A model generated the notes under the pieces. That model did not search any database, was not told the DNA's origin, and was given only the letters and a program-made list of their open reading frames with translations. The translations under genes were made by a program, and so were the position numbers. From Trogon surrucura (Eukaryota > Chordata > Aves > Trogoniformes > Trogonidae), in the NCBI GenBank assembly GCA_020746105.1, contig CM036621.1, forward strand, positions 47,092,264 to 47,156,263: a stretch of 64,000 nt of DNA. The letters are read 5' to 3'. Position 1 is the stretch's first letter; every line of letters starts with the position of its first letter. Shown here piece by piece: positions 33,816 through 45,921 of the stretch.

Positions 33816-34661
33816 ATGACTTTGCAGCTCTGCTCTGCCTGGATTTTTATCCTCCTCCTTCCAAGCCTGGCAGATGGAGGCAAACTCCTGGTGGTGCCCA
33901 TGGTTGGAAGCCACTGGCTTAGCATGCAGCCTGTGGTTGAAAAGCTCGCTGAGAGAGGACATGAAGTGGTGGTGCTTCTGCCAGAAGTCAGCTGGAACAC
34001 GGGAGTGACAGACGCATACACGGTGAAAACACACCCAGTGTCTCAAACACTAGAAGAGCTGGATAATGCCTTTCGGGAGTACGTTGCCACTCACCTGAAG
34101 GATCTGCCTTTCCCACTGAATGCTGTAGCACTATACAACGCCTCAGTGCACCTTTTCAGTACATTCTTTGTTCAGTGCAAGGACCTGTTCAGGAGCAAGG
34201 AGACCCTGCAGTACCTGAATCAAAGCAACTTCGATGCTGTCCTAACAGACCCCTTTTTTATGTGTGGAGCAACACTTGCAAATTACCTTTCTCTTCCGTT
34301 TGTGTTCTTCATGAGAGGACTTCCTTGCAACCTACACTATGTAGCAACACAGTGTCCAAGCCCTCTGTCCTACGTCCCGAGAATCTTTACCTTCAACTCG
34401 GACCACATGACTTTTTTCCAGAGAGTGGAAAATGCATTGGTTTCTCTCCTAGAGCTTGAGTACTGTAACGGGGTCTACAGAGAAGCATTAAAGTTGTCCT
34501 CTGAAGTTCTTCAGAGAGATGTAACCCTGACAGATCTCCTGAACTCTGCTTCCATTTCAATTCTGAGATTTGACTTTGTGTTTGAGTATGTGAGACCAGT
34601 GATGCCCAATATGGTCTTTGTCGGAGGTATCAACTGTGCTCAGAAGAAACCACTGTCTAAG
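33816..34661 (+). CDS. UGT1A: UGT1A alternative first exon A2
   Basis: An 846-nt, 282-codon first exon with signal peptide, catalytic His33 in GSHWLSM and Asp145 in LTDP. It ends KKPLSK|GTATGT. It is identical to A1 and A3 through codon 72. Beyond that it follows A3 in the middle (KTHPVSQ, NASVH, ATQCPSPLSYVPRI) and A1 towards the end (ALVSLLELEYCNG, REALKL, CAQKKPLSK) and downstream. It therefore looks like a mosaic of the two neighbours. It is predicted to make a full enzyme with the distant common exons. Confidence 0.93.
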
Positions 34662-35519
34662 GTATGTTCTTTTTCCTCCACATGAAGTTTCCATTCTGGT
34701 TAAATTAAAACACCTTCTCTAAAGTGAGTCTAAAGGCACAATATTTGAGAGAGGTCTGTGCACAAAAATCTAGAGAGGTTCTAAGAGTACTACGTTTATA
34801 AATATCAAAGACATTGGCCTAAAGAAGTTGGGCAACGTTCCCATTACAGTTCTGGGCAGCCTTAAGTGCCACCTGCTCTTGTGTTAGGATACAGCCACTA
34901 ACTTCAGGATCACATATGATCATTTTCATGTGATTTCTTTTCACTGCTTAAGAAAGAAATGCTGCCCTAGAAATGATCTCTGTTCTGTGATTTGCTCAGC
35001 TGCCTGCTGTTTCTTGCTGCTAGAAAGACTTGGAGTGAGGTTACTTTCCAATGTACAGTCAGCATACTATGACTTTTATCAGTTGTTTTTCCTCTGAAGC
35101 CATGGTAGCCAAAGTACACACTGCCTTCTCCTGTGCAGGCAAATGGCAGTGGATCTCCAGTGCTATGTAAAATGTAAGGGGGGAAAAAGGTAGGTGCATG
35201 TCAGCAGCTACAAAACTGCATTTTACTGTCACCCTTCTGCCTGGAACTGCTTAGCTTCAAAAAAGGACTGGCTTCAGAGACAGAAAGGTTCCTGCTGACA
35301 AAATGTGTAAGCCTGATCCATCATCCAGAAAGCTGGGAAATCAAGGGAAATCAAATTATGTCATCTGCAGACTCTTGCATTTGAGGAACCTTTTCCTGTT
35401 TGTGAGACCCAGAGCATAGGGCGGTGAGAAATCTCATCTAACAACAGGAAAACCAATCCAGTAGCAGAAATCAACACTTCAGGATACCTCAACAAGTATT
35501 TGGCTTTGCATCTAGTTTT
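34662..35519. repeat. A2 downstream sequence, shared with A1
   Basis: Near-copy of 26423-27257 with small indels. No gene. Confidence 0.75.
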
Positions 35520-35882
35520 ATTATTTGTCTTTGTCTGAAGTAAATAGAAACAATTTTGTTCCTGATTTTCCTTTTCAGCTAAGTCACTTCTACGTGGCTG
35601 CACTTTATGAAGTTAGCAGCGTGTTTTTGCAGACAGTGTTTACTAGTAGAAGTGATGGGGATTGTTAATGGGCAGGGGGAGTTGTGTTTGACACTGGTTT
35701 TGTATGTATTTGGACATACTGCATTATTCTCATTGTTTCCTTATTAGTACCATTATTGTTTTCATTTCCTCATATGTAAGTCTCTCTGCCTTATACCCTT
35801 TCCCTTCTTGTTTGGGGAGAGAGAGAGGTTAGAGACGGTCTGTAAGCATTCAGTACCCAGCCCAGCCCTAACCCATATATAA
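35520..35882 (+). mobile_element. LTR-like element in unit 2, internally deleted
   Basis: Same position as the 27258-28060 element but missing about 420 internal bases. Both ends are retained. Confidence 0.6.
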
Positions 35883-35884
35883 GT

Positions 35885-36150
35885 GCTGCTCATATAACGA
35901 GGAGCTGCTGGGGCATCAGTTCGCGATCTCTTCCCTTGGTGCCACTCACTGTTTGCAGCTCTTTTTAGAACAGATCCACACAGCTTTTTTTTTACTCTCT
36001 GTTTAGTTCTAATTTATCTCTTTTTATTTTTCTTTTTTTTTTTTAAATTCTGTCCTAGTTTTTGTCTCACCTTTTGCACAGTTTTTGCTCTGATGGTCTG
36101 GTTCTAAAAGGAGGGTGTCTCTTGAGTCCATGGGCAAGTGTAGCAATAAC
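35885..36150. repeat. B-type upstream block, unit 2
   Basis: Third copy of the block at 28061-28310 and 49262-49500. Confidence 0.7.
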
Positions 36151-36171
36151 AAAAAGAGACTTGTTCTCTGT

Positions 36172-37005
36172 TATAGAATCATAGAACGGCTTAAGTTGGA
36201 AGGGACCTTAGAGATCATCTAATCCAACCTCCCTGTCATGGGCAGGGACGTCTCTCAACTAGATCAGGCTAGTCAAGGCCTTGTCAAATCTGGCCTTGAA
36301 CACCTCCAGGGAGGGGTCATCTACAACTTCTCTGGACAATTTATTCCAAAGTCTTGCCACGCTCGTACTGAAGAATTTCTTTCTAAAATCCAATCTAAAT
36401 CTATTCTCCTTCAACTTAAACCCATTTCCCCTTGCCCTGTCAGTGGATACTCTTGTAAAAAATCTCTCCCCAGCCTTCCTGTAGGTTCCCTTCAGGTATT
36501 GGAAGGCAGTTACAAGGTCCCCCCAGAGTCTTCTCTTTTCAAGACTGAACAATCCCAGTTCCCTTAGCCTGTCCTCATAACAGAGGTGCTCCAGCCCCTG
36601 GATCATCTTTGTGGTCTCCTCTGAACAACGCTCCAACAGATCTATGTCCCTTTTATGTTGGGGACACCAGAACTGGACGCACTATTCAAGGTGGGGTCTC
36701 ATAAGAGCAGAGTAAAGGGAGAGAATCATCTCTCTTGATCTGCTGGCCACACTCCTCTTGATGCATCCCAGGACACGGCTGGCCTTCTGAGCTGCATGAG
36801 CTCCCTGCTGGCTCATGCTGAGCTTCTCATCTATCAACACCCCCAAATCCTTCTCTTCAGAGCTACTCTCAACCCACTCTGTGTCCAGTTTGTATTTGTG
36901 CCTGGGATTGGCCGAACCCAGGTGAAGGACCTTGCACTTCGACTTGTTGAAGCTCATGCAGTTTGCACTGGCCCATTTCTCAAGCCTGTCAAGGTCTCTC
37001 TAGAG
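36172..37005 (-). mobile_element. CR1 fragment with part of ORF2 (unit 2)
   Basis: Minus-strand CR1 from 'atagaatcatagaacggc' through the 3'UTR and decayed ORF2 C-terminus (frames with [10 protein letters not shown]-like text and [19 protein letters not shown]). Its 5' end abuts, in the same orientation, the older CR1 at 37006-37262. Confidence 0.85.
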
Positions 37006-37262
37006 AGACTGTCCCTTGTCCTGTCATGGGGCACTACTGAAATGAGTTTGGTTCCATCCTCCACACACACATCCTTTAGATATTTATAGACATTGTTGAG
37101 GTCTCCCCTCAGCCTTCTCTTCCCCATGCTAAACAGTCCCAACTCTCTCTGCCTTTCTTGTAAGAGATATGCTCCACTCCCTCAATCATCTTTGTTGCCC
37201 TCCGCTAGACTCTCTCCAGTAGTTCCCTGTCGCTCTTGAGCTCGGGAGCCCAGAACTGGACA
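37006..37262 (-). mobile_element. Older CR1 fragment, remainder in unit 2
   Basis: Matches 29862-30118. Its 3' half has been replaced by or joined to the newer CR1 to the left. Confidence 0.8.
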
Positions 37263-37753
37263 CAGGGGGTTTGACTTCTTTCAGAAGGTGAGGATTTGCC
37301 ATCAGCCTTCTTCATTCAGGTTAGGTGTCCTCAGTTTGGCTAGTCCATAAGACAAGTGGTGTTTCCACTTCCACTCCTTTTGCTGGGTGTATTTTAAAGG
37401 TTGATGTTTCAAAGCAAAACCAGGCTACGTTCCTCACTGGGTACTTACCCACTCGATGGTATTAAGCACAAGTATTACTACAAGATGGCATCCCTGGTCT
37501 TCATTTTGTGAAGGAAGGAGTGTGCTGACATACTTCCAAACATAAAAACAGCCAGAAAGTTCAAACAAAGCTCACCTATTTTCAAAGACAGTGTGTTCCC
37601 CTTTCTTGTTATACGAGCAATTGCAATACTGAAGGATAACCACAATAATACTGGGAAGCAAGATATTTCTGCAGAAAGGTTAAAGCTTCCTTGGATTTTC
37701 AAATAAAGGACTGTGTTGGATGCCTCCAGAGCTGAAATCTTCAATTTACTGCT

Positions 37754-37914
37754 ACTGAAATTCTCTTCCATTTCCGTGTTTTCACTGGCATACTGGGATA
37801 TTTCTTCTTCTGATATCTTTAATTGTAGCTGAAGGTATAAAAATCCTGGTGATACCTCAGAATGGAAGTCACTGGCTCAGCATCTGCCCAGCAGTGGGTA
37901 AACTCCAGCAAAGA
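37754..37914 (+). pseudogene. UGT1A B-type first exon, broken copy B2
   Basis: Near-identical to broken copy B1 (31407-31570), with the same missing start codon and the same truncation point, so the damage predates the unit duplication. Its leader (37685-37753) has no LTR. The TATA box of the intact B3 exon reads 'ttcaaataaagg' here. Confidence 0.85.
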
Positions 37915-39282
37915 AGAGCCCTCATGGAGGCTGGGGATGCTTCTCCTCCTGACCCTCCTGGTCTAGTTCCCTCCCTGAAGTAGTGTGGACCCATCATGTG
38001 CTGGCCAGTGCTCATACCAGCATTGGGACTGCAAACACAGAGGAGCCTGGACAGTAAACAGAGGAAAGCCACTCCCTCTTTGAAATATGCAGGTATTTGT
38101 GCTGCATTCTAAATGCTGTCACCAAGACTAGAGGGACCCAGCTGTTACCTCACTTGCTGCCAGAATTGACTCTCCCTGTGGTACTCTTGATCATGCACAC
38201 TGTGCCAGTGGGGCCACACAGCCACAGGCAGCAATCACACAATGTTCCCACCGCAGCCCCTTTCCCTTGGGCTTGTCCATTCTTCCCCTGCCATAGCCCA
38301 GCTATGTGGCTTCTAACCCAAATTAAACCCACTGTCTTTTTGTGCAGGTGAACACATTTGAAAAATAAGCAACTCTTATCTCACACTCCCTTGAACCCGG
38401 TAGATTTTAAGTCATCAAGAAACCCTTGCCAGATATCCAAGCACACTGATAGAGTTGCGGGCAAAGTCTCAGAAACTCGGAATCACCTCTGAGGTACTGA
38501 TTAACTTCACCAAACTTGCCCTTGCCTTTGCTCCTCCCATGTTAAGGGCGCTGCCAGGTTTGGAAAGCAAACTCATCCTGCAGCAAAAGAGAGAGGAGGG
38601 CAGGATGTTTCCCTACCACTTCTCTGCTTACCCCTCTTCAGCCAATGGGAGGTACCATTATAAAACATATAATCAACCTTTTGTGAGAACATGCTGTTTG
38701 CTAAAACAGTAATTTTTCCAATGATCATTTTTCGGGGCACTATATAAAGCTGGAAATAATTACACAGTTTAGTCTGTATTAATCTTTTCTTTTTCCCTTT
38801 AGCTTTTGTATTAAGATAAAAGATTTGAAGAGCATTTTTTCACTTCCACCCCTCAGACCTTCTCTGCAGGTCAAATATATTGTTTTTCAAAAAGTCACCA
38901 GGTGCCCAAAAGAAAACTGTGGCTTGCTACTTACTCTGTATCTTTCCTACACTAAGCAAGATTAACAGATGTGGGTAAAGTGGGAAAAAGAAAACAAAAG
39001 GCTGAAAGGAAAACATGCAGGAAACAATACGTAATTAACTTCATGCCATTGACCATGGTATGGAAGGGAGAGTTGTGGTGTTTGTGAGCGACAAAGGCTG
39101 CACAGCTCTACCCTGTGTTTCATTATTTTATTTGGGCATTTAACCATTTCAGCACTGATAAAGGCAAAAGCATCACTGTGGAGCTGACGGCTCTTGCAAG
39201 CCCACCCCTGCACAGAAGCATCTCGTTAGCTAAGTTAGCTGAGTCTCTGCTGCACAGTTCAAGCCATGTGGGGAGTAGAGAT
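37915..39282. other. Spacer after broken B2
   Basis: 38015-38300 and 38520-39130 are copies of the A-type upstream spacers at 31675-32000 and 32200-32800. No gene. Confidence 0.6.
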
Positions 39283-39480
39283 TCATAGAATCATTAAAGT
39301 TGGAAAAGACCTCCAAGGTCAGAACGTCAACTGTCAACCCAACACGTCCATGACCACAAAACTATGAGGAGCAGTCCTTAAATCACATTCAGGGATGAGG
39401 CATCCACAACTTCCGTGGGCAACCCGTTCCGGTGCCTCGCTCCCCTCAGAGCCTCCACTCCACCTTCCCTTCTCCAGGCT
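39283..39480 (-). mobile_element. CR1 fragments at the edge of the second island
   Basis: Minus-strand CR1 3' end at 39283 onward runs directly into 'catccacaacttccgtgggc', the same CR1-type sequence that borders the first island at 24130. Confidence 0.65.
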
Positions 39481-40222
39481 GAACTCGGCGGGTACCACCT
39501 TCCTCTCTCCCCCTCACACGCTCCCCACGCCCGGAGCCCCCACGGCGCCGGGCCCGGTCTCCGGGCGCGGCCTCACCGGTACCAACGCGAGGCCGAGGAC
39601 AGGTGCCCACGGCCGCTCCGCAGCACCGGAGCTGGTGGGACACAAACTCCCGGCCACACTCACCGCTCAGAGCCAGCAACCGGAGCCGAACCGGCGCTCA
39701 CCGCCACCGCCACGGCCCCGACGCCGCCGCCGCCATGTTTGTTGTAGCGCCGCGCAAAGCACGCCGGGACCCACAGGCCGTGGCGCCTCCGGGACCTCAC
39801 AGCCCCGGACAAGCCCCAGAGAGGGAACAGCAGCGAGGGGCGCCGCCTGCAAACCCGGGGCAAGAAAGCGCCGAGCTGGGGCGCCGAGGCGAAGCAAAGA
39901 CGGTCGGGCGAGGCAGCCCTGCGGCGGGCCAGCGCGCACGGCCCGCTGGGAGTCGTAGTGCGGCGCCGGAGCCTCACGGCAGAGGGGCGGGTGGTGCCGC
40001 AAGGGCTTCTGGGGGCTGTAGTTCCCTGGCGGCCGCAGGGCAGGGCGGGAAGCAGCCTCGCGGGGACACCGCCCCGCCGCGCGGGTTAGGGGGAGCGTTG
40101 CCATGGAGACGGCGAGTCTGCCCAGGGGCCGGAGGAGGCCGAGCCCGGCCCGACGGAGCTGCTGCTGCGGGGTGGGCCGGGCAGGGGAGGTCTCGCCCAA
40201 AACGACCAGCAGGGAAGAGGCC
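39411..40222 (-). promoter_or_regulatory. Second copy of the CpG-rich USP40-type promoter island
   Basis: Copy of 24149-24960 at a constant offset of 15262. Over the 1.1-kb duplicated segment (to 40507) I noticed only two substitutions, at 39407 (g versus c) and 40490 (t versus c). YY1-like and both SBS-like motifs and the GTGAGC donor are kept. It now lies between broken B2 and A3, inside the UGT1A array. Confidence 0.8.
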
Positions 40223-40507
40223 TGCTGAAGCCTTGAGGAAGAAAACAGCTGGGGATGATGCTCAGTGTACCAGCCTTGCACCTTGGGACTGCAAACACAG
40301 AGGGGCCTGGACAGCAATCAGGGAAGGCAGCTCCCGCTTGGAAGCATCTGCCTTCCTAACGCTGCTGTCACGCCTGGAGTGACCCAGCTGGTACCTCCCT
40401 TGCTGCCACAACTGACTCTCCCTGTGGTCCTCTGTGATCACGCACATCACGCCAGCGGTGCCACAGGCAGCAATCATGGTAACACAACGTCCCACTGCAG
40501 CTCCTTT

Positions 40508-43360
40508 CATAGAATCATAGAATCATAGAATGTTAGGGATTGGAAGGGACCTCGAAAGATCATCAAGTCCAATCCCCCTGCCAGAGCAGGAACGCCTAGA
40601 TAATGCTACATAGGAATGTGTCCAGGCAGGTCTTGAATGTCTCCAGAGAAGGAGACTCCACAACCTCTCTGGGCAGCCTGTGCCAGGGCTCCGTCACCCT
40701 CACTGAGAAGAAGTTTCTTCTCGAGTTTAAGCGGAACCTCTTATGTTCCAGTTTCAGCCCATTACCCCTTGTCCTATCAGTGGTTGTCACCAAGAAGAGC
40801 CTGGCTCCATCCTCGTGACACTCACCCTTGATATATTTGTAAACATTAATGAGGTCACCCCTCAGTCTCCTCTTCTCCAAACTAAAGAGCCCCAGCTCCT
40901 TCAGTCTTTTCTCATAAGGGAGATGCTCCACTCCCTTAATCATCCTAGTTGCCCTGTGCTGGACTCTCTCCAGTAGTTCCCTGTCTTTCTTGAACTGAGG
41001 GGCCCAGAACTGGACACAATATTCCAGATGGGGTCTCACCAGGGCAGAGTAGAGGGGAAGGAGAACCTCTCTCGACCTACTAACCACACCCCTTCTAATA
41101 CACCCCAGGATGCCATTGGCCTTCCTGGCCACAAGGGCACAGTGCTGGCTCATGGTCATCCTGCTGTCCACCAAGACTCCCAGGTCCCTTTCCCCTACAC
41201 TACTCTCTAATAAGTCATTCCCCAACTTATACTGGAACCTGGGGTTGTTCCTACCCAGATGCAAGACCCTACATTTACCCTTGTTGTATTTCATTAAATT
41301 TTTCCCCGCCCAACCCTCCAGCCTGTCCAGGTCTCGCTGGATGGCAGCACAGCCTTCTGGTGTGTCAGCCACTCCTCCCAGCTTGGTGTCATCAGCAAAC
41401 TTGCTGATAGTACTCTCTAGTCCCTCATCCAAGTCATCGATTAATATATTGAATAATACTGGTCCCAGTACCGACCCTTGAGGGACTCCACTGGATACAG
41501 GCCTCCAACCAGACTCCGCCCCATTGACCACGACTCTTTGGCTTCTTCCCCTCAGCCAGTTCGCAGTCCACCTCACTACCCGAGAGTCTAGACCACACTT
41601 CCTCAGTTTAGCAGCAAGGATGCTGTGGGAGACTGTGTCAAATGCTTTACTGAAGTCAAGGTAGACCACATCCACCGCTCTGCCATCATCTATCCACCTT
41701 GTTATATCCTCATAAAAGGCTATGAGGTTAGTCAAGCATGACTTCCCTTTGGTGAAGCCATGTTGACTGTCTCTAATGACCCTCTTATCCCTGATATGCC
41801 TTGAGATGGCACCAAGGATAAGCCGTTCCATCACTTTCCCAGGGATGGAGGTGAGGTTACCCGGGTCCTCTTTCTTGCCCTTTTTGAAGACTGGAGTGAC
41901 ATTTGCTTCCCTCCAGTCCTCAGGCACCTCTCCCGTCTCCCAAGACTTGGCAAAGATGATGGAGAGTGGTCTAGCAATGACATCAGCCAGCTCCCTCAGC
42001 ACCCGTGGATGCATCCCATCTGGACCCATGGATTTATGGATGTCCAGATTGCTTAATTGGTCCCTAACCCCGTCCTCATCGACTAAAGCAAACTCCTCCA
42101 CTGCCCTGACTTCCTCTGGGGCCTCAGGGGAACGGGGCTCCTCAGGACAGCCTCCGGCAGAGTAGACAGAGACAAAGAAGGCATTCAGTAACTCTGCCTT
42201 CTCTGTATCATGTGTCACCAAGACACCCACCTCATTCATCAGTGGGCCTACATTGCCTCTGGTGTTAGTTTTATCTGCCACGTATTTGAAAAAGCTCTTC
42301 CTGTTGTCCTTGACCCCTCTCGCCAGGTTCAATTCTAGGGAGGCCTTTGCTTTCCTAGTTGCCTCCCTACATCCTTGGACAACAGCCTTATATTCTTCCC
42401 AAGTGGCCAGCCCTGCCTTCCAAGATCTGTAAATTCTCCTCTTGCCCTTGAGCTTACCCAGCAGATCCCTGTTTAGCCACGCAGGTCTCCTGGCTCCCTT
42501 CCTTGACTTCCTACGTGTTGGGATGCTCTGATCTTGAGCACAGTAGAAGCAGTCCCTGAACGCTAACCAACTATCTTGGGCCCCTTTACCTTCAAACAGC
42601 CTTGCCCATGGGATTTTCTCTAGTAATTGCTTGAAAAATCCAAAGTTTGCCTTGGCAAAGTCCAGGGTTGCAATTCTGCTTGCTATTTTGTTTCTGCTAC
42701 ATGAGATCCTGAACTCCACCATTTCATGGTCACTGCAGCCAAGACAGCCCTCAACCTTTACTGCTTCAACCAGATCCTCCTTGTTAGCGAGGATGAGGTC
42801 CAGCAGTGCTCCTCTCCTAGTCGGCTCCTCCACCATTTGCAACAGAAAATTATCATCGATGCACTGGAGGAACCTCCTGGACTGTGGCTGGCTGGCTGAG
42901 TTGTCCTTCCAGCAAATATCAGGGAAGTTAAAATCCCCCACGACAAACAGGGCCTGTGATTGTGAGACCACTCCTAGCTGCCTGTAGAAGGCCTCATCAA
43001 CTTCCTCACCCTGATCTGGTGGCCTGTAATAGACACCCACAACAGTATCTCTCCTGCCAGCCTGCCCCTTAATTCTAACCCATACACTCTCAACTTGCTC
43101 CTCATCCATGCCTGGATGGTATTCAAGACATTGTAGTTGCTCTTTCACGTAAAGAGCGACTCCACCACCTCGCCTGGCTGGCCTGTCTTTCCTGAAAAGG
43201 ACATAGCCACCCATGACCACATTCCAGTCATGTGAGCTGTCCCACCATGTCTCTGTAATTGCCACCAGATCATAATCTCCCGCCCGAACCCAGGTTTCTA
43301 GCTCCTCCTGCTTATTCCCCATGCTGCGTGCATTGGTGTATAAGCATTTCAGGGAGCAAG
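40508..43360 (-). mobile_element. CR1 LINE, 5'-truncated, with long open endonuclease-RT frame
   Basis: A 2853-bp insertion. Host sequence stops at 40507 (gcagctccttt) and resumes at 43361 (ctttccc), giving a 4-5 bp target duplication (CTTT). The empty site is at 25236-25246. The 3' end is at 40508 with catagaat repeats. ORF1 and the 5'UTR are missing. It is the youngest-looking element in the window. Confidence 0.93.
40596..43360 (-). CDS. CR1 ORF2 (AP endonuclease and reverse transcriptase), near-complete open frame
   Basis: About 920 codons without a stop. The endonuclease motifs are [32 protein letters not shown] and SDHEMVEF. The RT motifs include [39 protein letters not shown] and the catalytic FADD at 41388-41399. 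The C-terminal region is typical of CR1. The frame opens upstream in host DNA (Met at 43395-43397), so it has no start of its own. Near 41855-41862 the text reads [10 protein letters not shown], where the family has about five more residues (the core of RT motif 1). This looks like a 15-base in-frame deletion. It is therefore probably inactive despite the open frame. Confidence 0.9.
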
Positions 43361-44245
43361 CTTTCCCTTGGGGTTGTCCACTCCTCCCCCAGCACACCCC
43401 AGCTATGCGGCTTCTAACCCAATTTCGAAGTTTCTACTGCCTTCTTGCACTGGCTAACACGTGTGAGAAGTATGGAACTCTTTGTCTCGCACTCCTTTGA
43501 ACCAAGCAGAGTTTAAGTCATCAAGGAACCCTTGCCAGATATCCAAGCCAACTGAGGTAGTTGCTCACTAACTCTTAGCCACTCAGAATCACCTTTAAGT
43601 TACTGAATAACTTCACCCAACCTGGCCTTGCCTTTGTGCCCACTCCCTACACCTTATGGTGCTGCCAAGCTTGGATGGCTGATTTGTTCTACTGCAGAAG
43701 GGAGGGGTGGGCAGGACGTTTCCCTACCAGTTCTCAGCTTACACCTCTTCAGCAAATGAGAAGTTCCATTACAAAATACACAAAACAATCTTTATTGAGA
43801 AAATGCTGTTTACTAAACCAATCCTTTTTCCAATGATCATTTCTCAGTGCACTATATAAAGCTGCAAATAAGAATATGGTTTAGTTTTTACTAATGATTT
43901 TTTTCCCTTAGATTTTATATTAACATAAAAGATTTGGAGAGTATTTTTTTCACTCTTACCTCAGAGCTTCTCCCCCTACACTGCAGATCAAATATCTTCG
44001 TTTCTGAAAAGTCAGCAAGTTCCTGAAAGAAAACTGTGTTTTGCCACTTAGTTAGTAGTGTCCCTAGACAAGGAAAAAGTTATATTGGTTGAGTGGTGAA
44101 AAGAAATAAAAAGGCTGAGAGGGAAGCATCTAGGAAATGATACCTAATTAATTCAATCACAATGACCATAGTATGGAAGGAAGGGAAAAGAAGTGGTGTT
44201 CCTGAGGGACAGAGGCTACATTGCTCTATCCTGTGTAGGGGAGTA
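43361..44245. other. Spacer upstream of A3
   Basis: Continuation of the A-type spacer (matches 31930-32800). No gene. Confidence 0.6.
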
Positions 44246-44350
44246 GAGAATCATAGCATCATTAAGGTTGAAAAAGACCTCCAAGATCATTAAGTCCAAC
44301 CATCAACCCAACACTTCCATGACCACAAAACCATGAGGAGTAGTCCTTAA
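44246..44350 (-). mobile_element. CR1 3'-end fragment
   Basis: 'agaatcatagcatcattaag' followed by 'ccaagatcattaagtcc'. Same ancestral insertion as at 32991 and 39283. Confidence 0.7.
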
Positions 44351-44938
44351 AACACATTCAGCGCGTGTCTTGGGCCTGGCCCCTGCTTGATGTACAGGCA
44401 AGTGGTGAGAAGCATTCACCTGCCTGAGGCCCATGTCACAGGCTGTAGAACCACGGTGTTACTGCTCTGAAGCAGAGTCTGGCCTTCAGCTTGAGGCATC
44501 TCTGCAGCCTCAGCTGCCAGGTCAGCCTCTCCCAGTGCCTCTTCCTGGTGTCACTGCAGGCTGTGGAGGTTTCTGGTAGCTCAGAAGAGTTGGTTCATCA
44601 GCCCTTTCCCACTATCCTGAGGGTCTCCCGTTCTGTCCTCAGAAAAATTCTCTGAACATCCATCCATTTTTCCAACCACGATGAAATTTGTTGAGGCAAC
44701 TTTCATTTGTTAAAGTTGGTGTTGGAATTGTTCACACCAGACTTGCTTTCTTTGGTCTTGGCCAAGGTGTAAGACAAGACAATGATCAGTAGAGAAATCC
44801 TAAGAAATCTGACTAGCACGCTGTGGTGTAGTTCTCTGTTGAACACTGCAGAGCTCTGATGACTCAGAACAGGAAGGGGATGTCAGATTTGATGATTCAA
44901 TAATGAAAAAAATCCCAAACCACCCACAACACAAAGCA

Positions 44939-44970
44939 GTGAATCATTAACTAGAAGATTATCTATAAAG
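44939..44970 (+). promoter_or_regulatory. HNF1-like site and TATA box of exon A3
   Basis: GTGAATCATTAAC at 44939-44951 and TATAAAG at 44964-44970, same spacing as in A2. Confidence 0.65.
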
Positions 44971-45075
44971 CAGCAGAACTCCACAGATGAACTAAGCTGC
45001 TTCCACCAAAAGCAGCTTCAGGCTACAGCCTGAAGGAGAAGACTCTTCCCCAGTCCACATTCTGGCCACAGGAAC

Positions 45076-45921
45076 ATGACTTTGCAGCTCTGCTCTGCCT
45101 GGATTTTTATCCTCCTCCTTCCAAGCCTGGCAGATGGAGGCAAACTCCTGGTGGTGCCCATGGTTGGAAGCCACTGGCTTAGCATGCAGCCTGTGGTTGA
45201 AAAGCTCGCTGAGAGAGGACATGAAGTGGTGGTGCTTCTGCCAGAAGTCAGCTGGAACACGGGAGTGACAGACGCATACACGGTGAAAACACACCCAGTG
45301 TCTCAAACACTAGAAGAGTTGGATAATGCCTTTCAGGAGTATGTTGCCATTCACCTGAAGGACCTGCCTTTCCCACTGAATGCTATAGCACTATACAACG
45401 CCTCAGTGCACACTTTCAGTACATTCTTTGTTCAGTGCAAGGACCTGTTCAGGAGCAAGGAGACCCTGCAGTACTTGAATCAAAGCAACTTCGATGCTGT
45501 CCTAACAGACCCCTTTTTTATATGCGGAGCAACACTTGCAAATTATTTTTCTCTTCCGTTTGTGTTCTTCATGAGAGGACTTCCTTGCAACCTACACTAT
45601 GTAGCAACACAGTGTCCAAGCCCTCTGTCCTACGTCCCGAGAATCTTTACCTTCAATTCGGACCATATGACTTTTTTCCAGAGAGTGGAAAATGCATTGA
45701 TTTCCCTACTGGAGCTTGAGTACTGTAACGGTTACTACAAAGATGCATTAAAGTTGTCCTCTGAAGTTCTTCAGAGAGATGTAACCCTGACAGATCTCTT
45801 TAACTCTGCTTCCATTTCGATTCTGAGATTTGACTTTGTGTTCGAGTACGTCAGACCTGTCATGCCCAATATGGTCTTTGTTGGAGGTATAAACTGTGCT
45901 CAGAGGAAACCACTGTCTAAG
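45076..45921 (+). CDS. UGT1A: UGT1A alternative first exon A3
   Basis: A 282-codon first exon with His33, Asp145 and an NAS sequon (108-110). It ends AQRKPLSK with donor GTACGG, unlike the GTATGT of A1 and A2. Identical to A1 and A2 up to codon 72 and closest to A2 in the middle. Its 3' end (CNGYYKDALKL, LFNSASI) and intron are its own. It forms a dyad with the intact B3 exon. Confidence 0.93.

Noticed and set aside
41110-42987. Plus-strand frames of 118-129 residues inside the CR1
   Set aside because: Antisense shadows of the long CR1 ORF2.
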